Assembly: GCA_037446115.1 (NCBI GenBank)
Contig: JBBIJF010000013.1
Span: 1 to 64,000, forward strand
Length of the DNA stretch: 64,000 nucleotides
Reading direction: 5' to 3'
From: JANWXD01 sp037446115
GTDB lineage: Bacteria; Acidobacteriota; Terriglobia; Bryobacterales; Bryobacteraceae
Both the position numbers and the translations under genes were made by a program. Below, piece by piece: positions 26,826-34,680 of the stretch (the stretch's first letter is position 1; every line of letters starts with the position of its first letter). A model generated the notes under the pieces. That model did not search any database and had not been told where the DNA came from. It saw only the letters and a program-made list of their open reading frames with translations.

Positions 26826-27596
26826 CTATGGACGAACAACCTGTAGATTGCCCCCTGACTTCAAAACATCCCTGTTATCGCAAGTTCCCGTGTTTCCCAT
26901 GAGATGACCGTGGCCCGAAACCGCCCCCGTTTGCTCATTTGTCGCAAGCGTCGTGAGCGTCCAGGAGCTTCTGCAAATACCTTCTGAGAAGGTACAGGCT
27001 TGAGGCTCGTTCTGGCTGGGAGAAATGCTGAACCGGATGTTTGCCGGGGGTACGGAGCCCATACTAGCCCCCAAGCTCGCAGCCCCGGCGTCACACAGTG
27101 GACTCTTTTTTGCTTGGACGTAAAAGGTGCTCTGGCCGCCCTGAAATGGCACGCTTGAGGGGCTCCATGAGGCGCTGTCGAGGAACACATAGGGCCTCAC
27201 CGTCTGCTGCGCCGACGCCGCGACCGCGGCCACGTAGGCCGCCGCGATGGGGCAATACTCGATCGTGCCTTCGTTGTCGGCCTCGAAGGTGCCATCTTCG
27301 CAGCCGGTTGCGGGACAAAGGGGCAGATAGGCTGTGGCTTGCGCATAACAATACTGGGAGGCGTTGTAGGCGTACGCCGAGCGCGTCCGCCCCGGGTTAT
27401 ACAGGTTGACCGCCACGTTCGGGACGGTGTGCCCTGCCGTGCAATTGGTGTTGACCACCGAGGTAGCAGTTACGGACGGACCGCCGGATTCCGCCATGGC
27501 GATATACGTGTAGCCGACCGGATAGGGCATGTCCTGGGCGGCGAGACCGAAAGACAAGGAAGTCACCAGCACTCCACATCGGATCCAACGCCACAT
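26826..27596 (-). CDS. Secreted cysteine-containing protein of unknown family
   Basis: The ATG at 27596 has AAGGAGG 9 bases upstream and gives 256 aa with a signal peptide (to about 20, ending LAAQ). The body has about nine Cys (TNCTAGH, QYCYAQ, LPLCPATGCEDG, EYCPIAA, PLCDAG, ACTFSEGICRSS, GTCDNR), which suggests several disulfides in an extracellular protein. I do not recognise the family. It is followed in frame by a truncated copy of itself and preceded, 37 bases away, by another short secreted protein, so the three are probably on one transcript from the promoter at 28168-28195. Confidence 0.75.
   Translation of the reverse strand: MWRWIRCGVLVTSLSFGLAAQDMPYPVGYTYIAMAESGGPSVTATSVVNTNCTAGHTVPNVAVNLYNPGRTRSAYAYNASQYCYAQATAYLPLCPATGCEDGTFEADNEGTIEYCPIAAAYVAAVAASAQQTVRPYVFLDSASWSPSSVPFQGGQSTFYVQAKKSPLCDAGAASLGASMGSVPPANIRFSISPSQNEPQACTFSEGICRSSWTLTTLATNEQTGAVSGHGHLMGNTGTCDNRDVLKSGGNLQVVRP
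27220..27357 (-). repeat. Direct repeat, copy 1 (with 26677-26814)
   Basis: This segment lies inside the intact secreted-protein gene and encodes the region from QYCYAQ to about AAAYVAAVA. Its near-identical partner is 543 bases away in the truncated copy. Confidence 0.8.
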
Positions 27597-27633
27597 GGCA
27601 ACGCACCTCCTTCCGGGATGCACATCCGTCCGC

Positions 27634-28161
27634 TCAATGCACATGCCCGTTTCCCGGCAAAACCTTGAGCGGTTCACCCGGGCGCCACACGCGAGCCTCA
27701 CGCCTGACTTTGGCGATATGCCCGTCGAGTTTCAGCGCCTCCGACGGAGCCAGTTGCAGCTTCAAGTCCGAAACGATACGCAGCAGAACGGCTCTCTTCC
27801 GCTCCTGTAAGCCGGAGACCTCCTTGACCACGTCGGGGGCGTTGTTGCGACCGGCATTGGCCCGGTGAATCTGGAGAATCTGTTCGTCCAGGGGGCGGAC
27901 CTCGGAGAAGTAGGCATCCGCCGCGCGGACAATCCGCGCAATGTCCGGGCGCTGTAACCCGGAGGATTGCAGATAGCTGACTTTCGTTTCAAAGTCCCAG
28001 TGAGGCGGAGGCATGGTTCTCATCACCAGGAAGAACAGCACCCACGCCTCATCTTCGGGAATCGGCGCGGAACCTTCCGGGGGGCCCGGCAGCTGGGGCC
28101 ATGACGCCTGAGCGATCAGGCAGCAGGCGACAAGGGATCGGAGGATCTGAGGCACCACCAT
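27634..28161 (-). CDS. Secreted hypothetical protein, 175 aa
   Basis: The ATG at 28161 is chosen because a strong promoter places +1 at this codon (leaderless). An in-frame ATG seven codons upstream would lie inside the promoter. Residues 1-22 look like a signal peptide; the mature part is helical with many charged residues (LDEQILQIHRANAG, EVSGLQERKRAVLLRIVSDL) and no motif I recognise. It is the first gene of the small secreted-protein transcript. Confidence 0.7.
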   Translation of the reverse strand: MVVPQILRSLVACCLIAQASWPQLPGPPEGSAPIPEDEAWVLFFLVMRTMPPPHWDFETKVSYLQSSGLQRPDIARIVRAADAYFSEVRPLDEQILQIHRANAGRNNAPDVVKEVSGLQERKRAVLLRIVSDLKLQLAPSEALKLDGHIAKVRREARVWRPGEPLKVLPGNGHVH

Positions 28162-28167
28162 GGCCGC

Positions 28168-28195
28168 AGTATAAAGCTGCATTTTTTTTTGTCAA
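28168..28195 (-). promoter_or_regulatory. Near-consensus promoter, leaderless
   Basis: On the minus strand a perfect TTGACA (28190-28195) and TATACT (28168-28173) are 16 bases apart, the spacer starting with an A-tract. The -10 ends 6 bases before the ATG at 28161, so the mRNA should start at the start codon. This is the best promoter in the window. Confidence 0.75.
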
Positions 28196-28259
28196 GTGCT
28201 TTTCTGACACTCCGGGCGTTCGGCGGGGCCGTATGCAATTACCCGAGAGCAAGGGCTGC

Positions 28260-29621
28260 TTATTCGATGATAACGGTGGCGTAGACGGAAACCTGAGGTA
28301 TGTCTACGCCGGTGCCTTCCTCGACGGGATAAGTCTCCAGGTCGCGTGGAGGGGTCTCCGGCGAATACAGCCGGGCCTTTCTATAACTTCCGAGAAAGTG
28401 GGCGGTGACATTTTCCACCGGATAGCCCGAGTAGTTGACCAGGTGGAGCACCAGGCGGCCTCCGGGGGCCTCCAGCAGGTTGGAGAGCATACTTGCGACG
28501 TTGAACAACCGGACTCCGAGGTTCGTGCGGCCGACCAGGGAGTTGACGCCGCGCCAAATCTCGTCCAGCCGCTCGAGATCCTCCTTGGCCAGAGTAATCT
28601 GGCCTTTGGCCGTGGGCGGGAAGCGCCAGCCCGGCGGGCCGGTGAGCAGCGTGCCGCCGGAACGGGCAAAGGAGCGCAGCAATTCCTTCTGCTCGTCGGT
28701 CAGGGACTGGGGGTCCACGTTGACGGCCATGCGGGCGCCCTCGAGGATCCCGGGCGCCAGTTTCCAGCGCGGGACGGGTCGCACAGGGGTATGCTTGACT
28801 GCGACCATGTCGAGGATGCTGCCCGAGAGCAGGGCGCCGCTGTCGGCGTCCTGGATCATGGCCAGACGCCCGTGGGGGCGGCCCGCGGTCCATTCGCGAT
28901 GCTCTTCGAAGTAGCGTAAATACGCTCCCATGCGCCGCCAGGTCTTCAAGGCGCGTTCCTCGCGATCGAACAGACGTTGTTCGAACTGCGGATCGAGCGA
29001 GACGATCCAGCGCGCCCCGTTCATGGCCGCGTCCGCGATGGCCTGCAGGTAGCGCTCCTCGGTGATGACGGTCCCCGGCGGCGGATCGTAGCCGATCCAG
29101 ACGGGGGCGCCGGAGGCCGCGCGGAGGAAGCGCAGGAAGCCGCTGTTGGTGTCAATCCACGGGCCTCCGGTGGGGGCCGCTTTGGCGGCGCCGTCTTTCT
29201 GGATCTGGATGCCCGGCCAGAGGCCCTGATACGTGGCGATCAGGGGAGCGCCGTCGCGCAACCGGAGCGCCCATCGCGGCAGCAGTTCGATGATCACGGC
29301 CGGCGTGCCCGCCAGGGAGTCGCGGACGCGTGCCAGGGCGGCCTCGTCAAAGTAGCCTTCCAGGACGATGCCAGTGAGCTTGCGGGCCAGGGCTTCGCGC
29401 GCCTGAGCGGCGGCGTCTTCTTCCGGCCGGATGACGCCGAGCGTGGCGATCCGGTGCGCAGCGGCCTGGGCGGCAAACTCCGGGGACCAGTGGACGCGTT
29501 CCAGCAAGAGGCAGTTGACGGGAGCCTCGCGGACCAGCGCGAGGGTCCCGGGATCGGAGGAGTGCCAGCGGGCGGGCACCCAGTCGGCCACGGACGCCGC
29601 CAACAGAAAGAGCAGGATCAT
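28260..29621 (-). CDS. Exported glycosidase-like protein of unknown family
   Basis: The 453-aa protein begins with a short signal peptide (MILLFLLAASVADW). The middle has TIM-barrel-like features (KLTGIVLEGYFDEAAL, PVWIGYDPP, GARWIVSLDP) and the C-terminal third resembles the GATase-like and beta-sandwich parts of glycoside hydrolases with trimerisation domains (SGGTLLTGPPGW, HLVNYSGYPVENV). No family-specific catalytic pair could be assigned. It starts 9 bases after potD and therefore is likely the last gene of the polyamine-transport operon, an unusual companion. Confidence 0.65.
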   Translation of the reverse strand: MILLFLLAASVADWVPARWHSSDPGTLALVREAPVNCLLLERVHWSPEFAAQAAAHRIATLGVIRPEEDAAAQAREALARKLTGIVLEGYFDEAALARVRDSLAGTPAVIIELLPRWALRLRDGAPLIATYQGLWPGIQIQKDGAAKAAPTGGPWIDTNSGFLRFLRAASGAPVWIGYDPPPGTVITEERYLQAIADAAMNGARWIVSLDPQFEQRLFDREERALKTWRRMGAYLRYFEEHREWTAGRPHGRLAMIQDADSGALLSGSILDMVAVKHTPVRPVPRWKLAPGILEGARMAVNVDPQSLTDEQKELLRSFARSGGTLLTGPPGWRFPPTAKGQITLAKEDLERLDEIWRGVNSLVGRTNLGVRLFNVASMLSNLLEAPGGRLVLHLVNYSGYPVENVTAHFLGSYRKARLYSPETPPRDLETYPVEEGTGVDIPQVSVYATVIIE

Positions 29622-29630
29622 GTTTCCACT

Positions 29631-30650
29631 TTACGCCGACTTGATCTCGGTCCACAGCCGGTCCCGGAGACGTTGCGCCGCCGCGGGCATAGGGCGGAAC
29701 CACTCGCCCCGGGCCAAGACCTCGGCGGGCGGATAGAGCGTGGTATTGTTCCGCACGGAGGCATCGAGCAAGGCCAGCGCCCCGCCGTTGGCCGTCGCGG
29801 TGCGCGTGGCCTGAACGACGGCGGCGGCGACGCGGGGCCGGAGCAGGTAGTTGAGGAACGCATGGGCGAGCGGCTTGCGGCGGCTTTCGCGCAGGATGAC
29901 GGCCGTATCGGCGTACAGACCGAATCCCTCGCGCGGGTAGGCGAAGCGGATCGCGGGGGAGGCGTCCATGGCCTGCTGGGCGGTGGTGGCCCACAATTGG
30001 GCGGCGAGCACATCGCCGGCAACGAGCTGGTCGCGCACTTCGGCATTCAAGTAGGCACGCAGTAACGGCTTCTGCGCCACTGCTTCCCGGGCCGCCAGGC
30101 GCAGCTCGCGCTCGCCGGTGGCATTCAGCGAGAAGCCGAGTTTTTTGAGACAGGCGCCGAGGACTTCGAAGGGATCGTCGAGCATCGTCATCCGCCCGGC
30201 CAAGTCGGGCCTCCACAGGTCCGCCCAAGAGGAGGGAGCGGGGCGGACGGAGCGGTGGTAGGCAATGCCGGTGGCGCCCCACATGTACGGCACCGACCAG
30301 CGCAGCCCGGGGTCCCACTCCGGCGAGCGAAATGCGGCAGAGAGCTGATCGAGATTCGGAAGGCGACCGTGGTCGAGTGCGGCCAGCAACCCCAGGCGCC
30401 GCATGGGTTCGACGTAGGAATGGGTGGGAAAGACCACGTCCCAGCCCGAGTTGCCGGAGAGCACCCGGGCGAGCATCTCCTCGTTGCTCTCGTAGACGCC
30501 GTAGCGGACGCGCACGCCGAACTCGTTCTCAAAGTCCGGGATGGTTTCGGGAGCTACGTAATTGGACCAGTTAAAGACGTTGAGGCGCGGCCGCCCATGG
30601 GTGCAGCCGGCGGCGCCGGCGAGGCCCATCAGAAAGATCCGCCGCTTCAC
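29631..30650 (-). CDS. potD: Spermidine/putrescine-binding lipoprotein
   Basis: PotD captures polyamines in the periplasm and hands them to PotBC. The 339-aa product has a lipobox (LAGAAGC, Cys16) and typical PotD features: NVFNWSNYVAPETI, WDVVFPTHSYVEP, GATGIAYHRS. It is anchored as a lipoprotein, whereas E. coli PotD is free. Its ATG overlaps the potC stop (ATGA). Confidence 0.9.
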   Translation of the reverse strand: MKRRIFLMGLAGAAGCTHGRPRLNVFNWSNYVAPETIPDFENEFGVRVRYGVYESNEEMLARVLSGNSGWDVVFPTHSYVEPMRRLGLLAALDHGRLPNLDQLSAAFRSPEWDPGLRWSVPYMWGATGIAYHRSVRPAPSSWADLWRPDLAGRMTMLDDPFEVLGACLKKLGFSLNATGERELRLAAREAVAQKPLLRAYLNAEVRDQLVAGDVLAAQLWATTAQQAMDASPAIRFAYPREGFGLYADTAVILRESRRKPLAHAFLNYLLRPRVAAAVVQATRTATANGGALALLDASVRNNTTLYPPAEVLARGEWFRPMPAAAQRLRDRLWTEIKSA

Positions 30651-31405
30651 CGCCGCCGCAACCTCTCGGAGAGGATCACGAGCCCGCCGAGCGCGATGAC
30701 GATGAGGGCCGAAACGGCGTTGACCACCGGATTGGCGCCGCGGCGCGCCATGGCATAGATGACCATGGGCAAGGTTTCCGAATCCACGCCCGCCACCAGG
30801 CTGGTAATGACGTAGTCATCGAAGGAGACGGTGAAGGCGAGCAGCGCCGCGGCGGCGATGCCGGGCCACAGCACCGGAAGGGTCACGTCCCGGAAGGCGC
30901 GCCACTCACTGGCGCCGAGATCCATGGCGGCCTCTTCCAGAGCGGGATCGAGCGCCCGCAGGCGCGCCAGGACCACGACCACGACGAAGGCGAGCGAAAA
31001 GGAGACGTGGGCCAGCACGACGGTGTGCATGCCGAGCTGGAGGTTCAGGTAACGGAACAGCCCCTGGAAAAAGACGAGCAGGGCGATTCCGGTAACGATT
31101 TCCGGAGTTACCAGAGAGAGCATCAGGGAGGCCACGATGAGGCGGGAGCGCCGCTTCCAGAGCGCGTAGGCGCACAGAGTCCCCGCCACGGTGGCCAGGA
31201 CGGTCGAAGCGGCTGCGATCAGAAGGCTGTTCCAGGCGGCCTCGGCGAGCTGCAGGTCACGGAAGGCCGCGCGGTACCAGGCGAGCGAAAACCCTTCCCA
31301 GACCGTGAAGCGCGAACGGTTAAAGCTGAAAACCGCCAGGGTGATGACCGGCAGGTGCAGAAAGGCGTACGCGGCCGCCGCATAGAAGGCAAGCAGGCGC
31401 CTCAC
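30647..31405 (-). CDS. potC: Spermidine/putrescine ABC transporter permease
   Basis: A 252-aa permease with six membrane helices and the EAA coupling loop (EEAAMDLGASEWRAFRDVTLP). The GTG at 31405 is chosen because it overlaps the potB stop (GTGA) and starts the family N-terminus RRLLAFYAAAAYAF. It forms the membrane channel with PotB. Confidence 0.9.
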   Translation of the reverse strand: MRRLLAFYAAAAYAFLHLPVITLAVFSFNRSRFTVWEGFSLAWYRAAFRDLQLAEAAWNSLLIAAASTVLATVAGTLCAYALWKRRSRLIVASLMLSLVTPEIVTGIALLVFFQGLFRYLNLQLGMHTVVLAHVSFSLAFVVVVVLARLRALDPALEEAAMDLGASEWRAFRDVTLPVLWPGIAAAALLAFTVSFDDYVITSLVAGVDSETLPMVIYAMARRGANPVVNAVSALIVIALGGLVILSERLRRR

Positions 31406-32232
31406 AGCAGGTTCTCCCCCTGGCGGCGGAGCCAGACGAAAACCACCAGCAGGGTCAGGCCCATCAGGACCAGCGAGGCGGCGGATCCGAACGGCCAGTC
31501 GCGGGCGGTTGTGAACTGGTTCTGGATGAGGTTGCCGGCGAGGAAGGTCTTGCTGCCGCCCAGCAGATCCGAGGTCAAGTACGTTCCCAGACACGGGATG
31601 AAGACGAGGAGCGCTCCGGCACGCATTCCGGGGGCCGCCAGCGGCAAGACGACGCGGCGGAAGGCGGCAAGCGGCGGGGCGCCCAAGTCCGCCGCCGCTT
31701 CCAGCAGGGAGGGGTCGAGACGTTCCAGCGTGGCGTACAGCGGCAGCACCGTGAAGGGCAGGTAGCCGTAGACCAGGCCGAGCAAGACGGCACCGTCGTT
31801 GTAGAGCAGCGGCAGCGGCTCACGGATCCAGCCGGCGGCCAGCAAGAGCGTGTTGATGAGCCCGGTGTCGCGCAACAGGAACATCCAGGCGTAGAGGCGC
31901 ACCAGAAAGCTGGTCCAGAACGGGAGGATCACCAGCGAAAGACAGAGGTGTTTCCGCGGGCCCGCGCGCGCAATGAACCACGCCAAAGGGAAGCCGAGCA
32001 GGAGACAGAGGGACGCGGCGGCAGCGGCCAAGACTGCCGACCGGGCCAGGATCTTCAGATAGAGGGGGTCGAAGAGGCGTGCGTAGTTTTCGAGCGTCCC
32101 GATCCATTCGACGCCGCCATAGGCGCCGCGCGACAGGAAACTGTAGCAGGCGACCAGGGCCATCGGCGCCAGGATCAGGGCCGCGATGATCAGCGCCGCA
32201 GGGGCCAGGAAACCGAGACGCAGGCGGTTCAT
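31402..32232 (-). CDS. potB: Spermidine/putrescine ABC transporter permease
   Basis: A 276-aa permease with six helices and the EAA loop (LEAAADLGAPPLAAFRRVVLP). It also shows the conserved PFWTSFLVRLYAWM stretch. Its ATG overlaps the potA stop by ATGA; its stop overlaps potC. It pairs with PotC. Confidence 0.9.
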   Translation of the reverse strand: MNRLRLGFLAPAALIIAALILAPMALVACYSFLSRGAYGGVEWIGTLENYARLFDPLYLKILARSAVLAAAAASLCLLLGFPLAWFIARAGPRKHLCLSLVILPFWTSFLVRLYAWMFLLRDTGLINTLLLAAGWIREPLPLLYNDGAVLLGLVYGYLPFTVLPLYATLERLDPSLLEAAADLGAPPLAAFRRVVLPLAAPGMRAGALLVFIPCLGTYLTSDLLGGSKTFLAGNLIQNQFTTARDWPFGSAASLVLMGLTLLVVFVWLRRQGENLL

Positions 32233-33194
32233 GCGCCGTCGAAGCGCAGCTCATCGGCGGGCAGCCAGCAGATGTGGACCGCCTCGCCGGGGCGAAAGTC
32301 CCCGTCGTAGCGGGACACTTCCGCAGTGACGACGTCGCCGCCGGGCAGGCGGGCCCGCACATGCACGCAGCTTCCGAGGAACAGCGACTCGAGCACGGTC
32401 GCCGGGAGGGAGCGCAGGCCGCCGTCCGGAGGACGGCGCGAGATCCGCGTAGCCTCGGGCCGCACGCCCGCTCCCTGGATCCAGTTGACCGCGCCGAGGA
32501 AGTCTGCGACGAAGCGGGTTTTCGGCCGGAGATAGAGTTCCTCGGGGGCACCGATCTGTTGGATGCGTCCCTGATGCATTACGGCGATGCGGTCGGAGAG
32601 GGAGAGGGCTTCCTCCCGGTCGTGCGTAACCAGCAGGAAGGTGATGCCCACGCGCCGCTGGAGGTTTTTCAGTTCCGCTCGCATCTGTTTGCGGAGGTTG
32701 GGATCCAGGGCCGAGAGCGGCTCATCCAGAAGCAGCACCTCGGGCTCGATGACCAGCGAGCGGGCCAGCGCCACGCGCTGCCGCTCGCCGCCCGAGAGCT
32801 CCGCGGGGTAGCGAGACTCCTTGCCGGCAAGCTGCACGAGCTCGAGCGCCCGCCGCAGGCGGGCGGCGGCATCCGTTGCGCGCCGCTGCCGCAGCCCAAA
32901 CTCGACATTGCCGCGCACGGTCAGATGAGGGAACAGAGCGTAGTTCTGAAAAACGGTGCTCACGGCGCGCTGGTAGGGACGCAGGTGGTTGATGGGGACG
33001 CCGTTGAGCAGGATCTCGCCGGAGGTAGGCTGCTCGAAGCCGGCGATCAGGCGCAGCGTGGTGGTCTTGCCGCAGCCGGAGGGACCCACGAGCGTGAAAA
33101 AAGCACCGCGGGGGATTTCCAGGCTGACCGCGTCGAGCGCACGGTGGCCGGGGTAATCCTTAGAGATCTGCCGCAGTTCCAGGACCGGCGCCAT
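32229..33194 (-). CDS. potA: Spermidine/putrescine ABC transporter ATPase
   Basis: PotA energises uptake. The 321-aa protein has Walker A GPSGCGKTT (37-45), Q-loop TVFQNYALFPHLTV, signature LSGGERQRVALARSL, Walker B LLLDEPLSALD and switch His in LVTHD, then a C-terminal TOBE domain. All catalytic residues are present. It is the first gene of potABCD; order and overlaps are those of a single operon. Confidence 0.93.
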   Translation of the reverse strand: MAPVLELRQISKDYPGHRALDAVSLEIPRGAFFTLVGPSGCGKTTTLRLIAGFEQPTSGEILLNGVPINHLRPYQRAVSTVFQNYALFPHLTVRGNVEFGLRQRRATDAAARLRRALELVQLAGKESRYPAELSGGERQRVALARSLVIEPEVLLLDEPLSALDPNLRKQMRAELKNLQRRVGITFLLVTHDREEALSLSDRIAVMHQGRIQQIGAPEELYLRPKTRFVADFLGAVNWIQGAGVRPEATRISRRPPDGGLRSLPATVLESLFLGSCVHVRARLPGGDVVTAEVSRYDGDFRPGEAVHICWLPADELRFDGA

Positions 33195-33249
33195 CGCCTG
33201 ATTGGCAGAAATGGTAACCCATCATGCCCTTTTCGGCAAGGACGGGCTC

Positions 33250-34656
33250 TCAGGAAAATGGGAGAGCCAGATACTCCCGGACGTTTTGGTAACAGATCCG
33301 GCGCACCATCCCTCCCACCAGTTCGAAGTCGTCCGGAAGTTCGCCGGTTTCCATCTCGCGGCCCAGCAGATTGCAGAGCACCCGGCGGAAGTACTCGTGA
33401 CGCGGGTAGGACATGAAGGAGCGCGAGTCGGTGAGCATGCCGATGAAGCGGGCCAGCAGTCCGGTGTTGGAAAGGGCGTTGAGCTGCCATTCGATGCCTT
33501 CTTTCTGATCGAGGAACCACCAGCCGCTTCCGAACTGGATCTTGCCCGGAGTGCACGCGGTTTGGAAATTGCCCGCCATGGTGGCGAACACGTAATTGTC
33601 GGCGGGATTGTTGTTGTAGAGGATGATTTTGGGGAGTGCGTTTTCGCGGTCGAGGCGGTCGAGATAGGCGGCCAGCGAGTCGGCGTGGCGCCAGTCTCCG
33701 ATGGAATCGAAGCCCGTATCCGGACCCACTTTCTGGAACATACGCGTGTTGACATTGCGCCGCGCACCGAGGTGTAACTGCTTGGTCCAACCTTTTTCCG
33801 CATCGAGCCGCCCGAAAAACAGCATGAGGAAGGAGGCGAACCGGGAGTGCTCTTCGGGCGTGGCGGCGTTGCCGGAGCGGGCTTTGTCGAAGACGGCGGC
33901 CGCGGCCTGCTCCGTGCAGAAGTCGGCGAAGCAGTGGTCCAGCCCGTGGTCTGAGAGGCGGCAACCCATCTGATGAAAGGCGTCGTGGCGGCGGCGCAGC
34001 GCCTCGAGCAGGTCGGCAAAGCGCACGATGTCCACGTCGGCGGCCTCCCCGAGCCGGTCCACCCACGGGTTGAACACTTCGGGCCGGTGGACGGCCAGGG
34101 CCTTGTCGGGCCGGAATGCGGGAAACACGCGCGTCTCCAGGCCGGAGGAGGCGATTCTGGCGTGCCAGGTCAGATCTTCCGCCGGGTCGTCGGTCGTGCA
34201 AAGGGCGCGAACGCGGAACTTCTTCAGAATGCCGTGGGCAGTGAGCTCGCCGGCAGCCAGGCATGCGTTGGCCTGCTCCCAGATCCTGGGAGCGGTTTCT
34301 TCGTTGAGCAGTTCGTCAATTCCGAAGTAACGTTTCAGTTCGAGGTGGGTCCAGTGGTAGAGCGGGTTGCGAAGGGTGTAGGGCACGGTGCGAGCCCAAG
34401 CAAGGTATTTCTCATATGGCGTCGCATCGCCGGTGCAGAAGCGCTCTTCGATGCCGTTGGCCCGCATGGCGCGCCATTTGTAGTGATCCCCTTCGAGCCA
34501 GATTTCGTACAGGTTGGCAAAGCGCCGGTTCCCGGCGATATCTTTCGGCGAAAGGTGGCAATGATAGTCCAGGATCGGCTCGCCGGCCGCGTATTCGTGA
34601 TACAGACGGCGTGCCGCCGCTGTGGTCAAAAGAAAGTTTTCGTGGATGTATGCCAT
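33250..34656 (-). CDS. uxaC: Glucuronate isomerase
   Basis: UxaC isomerises glucuronate to fructuronate and galacturonate to tagaturonate. The 468-aa product has the usual length and motifs: ILDYHCHLSPKDIA with metal-binding His pair, CTTDDPAEDL, FRPDKAL, GARRNVNTRMF and YNNNPADNYVFA. It lies with an oxidoreductase and a tagaturonate epimerase gene on the same strand, which points to plant-pectin or glucuronan sugar-acid breakdown. Confidence 0.95.
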   Translation of the reverse strand: MAYIHENFLLTTAAARRLYHEYAAGEPILDYHCHLSPKDIAGNRRFANLYEIWLEGDHYKWRAMRANGIEERFCTGDATPYEKYLAWARTVPYTLRNPLYHWTHLELKRYFGIDELLNEETAPRIWEQANACLAAGELTAHGILKKFRVRALCTTDDPAEDLTWHARIASSGLETRVFPAFRPDKALAVHRPEVFNPWVDRLGEAADVDIVRFADLLEALRRRHDAFHQMGCRLSDHGLDHCFADFCTEQAAAAVFDKARSGNAATPEEHSRFASFLMLFFGRLDAEKGWTKQLHLGARRNVNTRMFQKVGPDTGFDSIGDWRHADSLAAYLDRLDRENALPKIILYNNNPADNYVFATMAGNFQTACTPGKIQFGSGWWFLDQKEGIEWQLNALSNTGLLARFIGMLTDSRSFMSYPRHEYFRRVLCNLLGREMETGELPDDFELVGGMVRRICYQNVREYLALPFS

Positions 34657-34680
34657 AGGCGCTGCTCTGAAGAAAAACTT

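Noticed and set aside
29616..29633. TAAAGT 6 bases before the ATG at 29621 as another leaderless promoter
   Set aside because: It contains the potD stop codon and a GGAA ribosome-like site; the gene more likely is translated from the pot mRNA.
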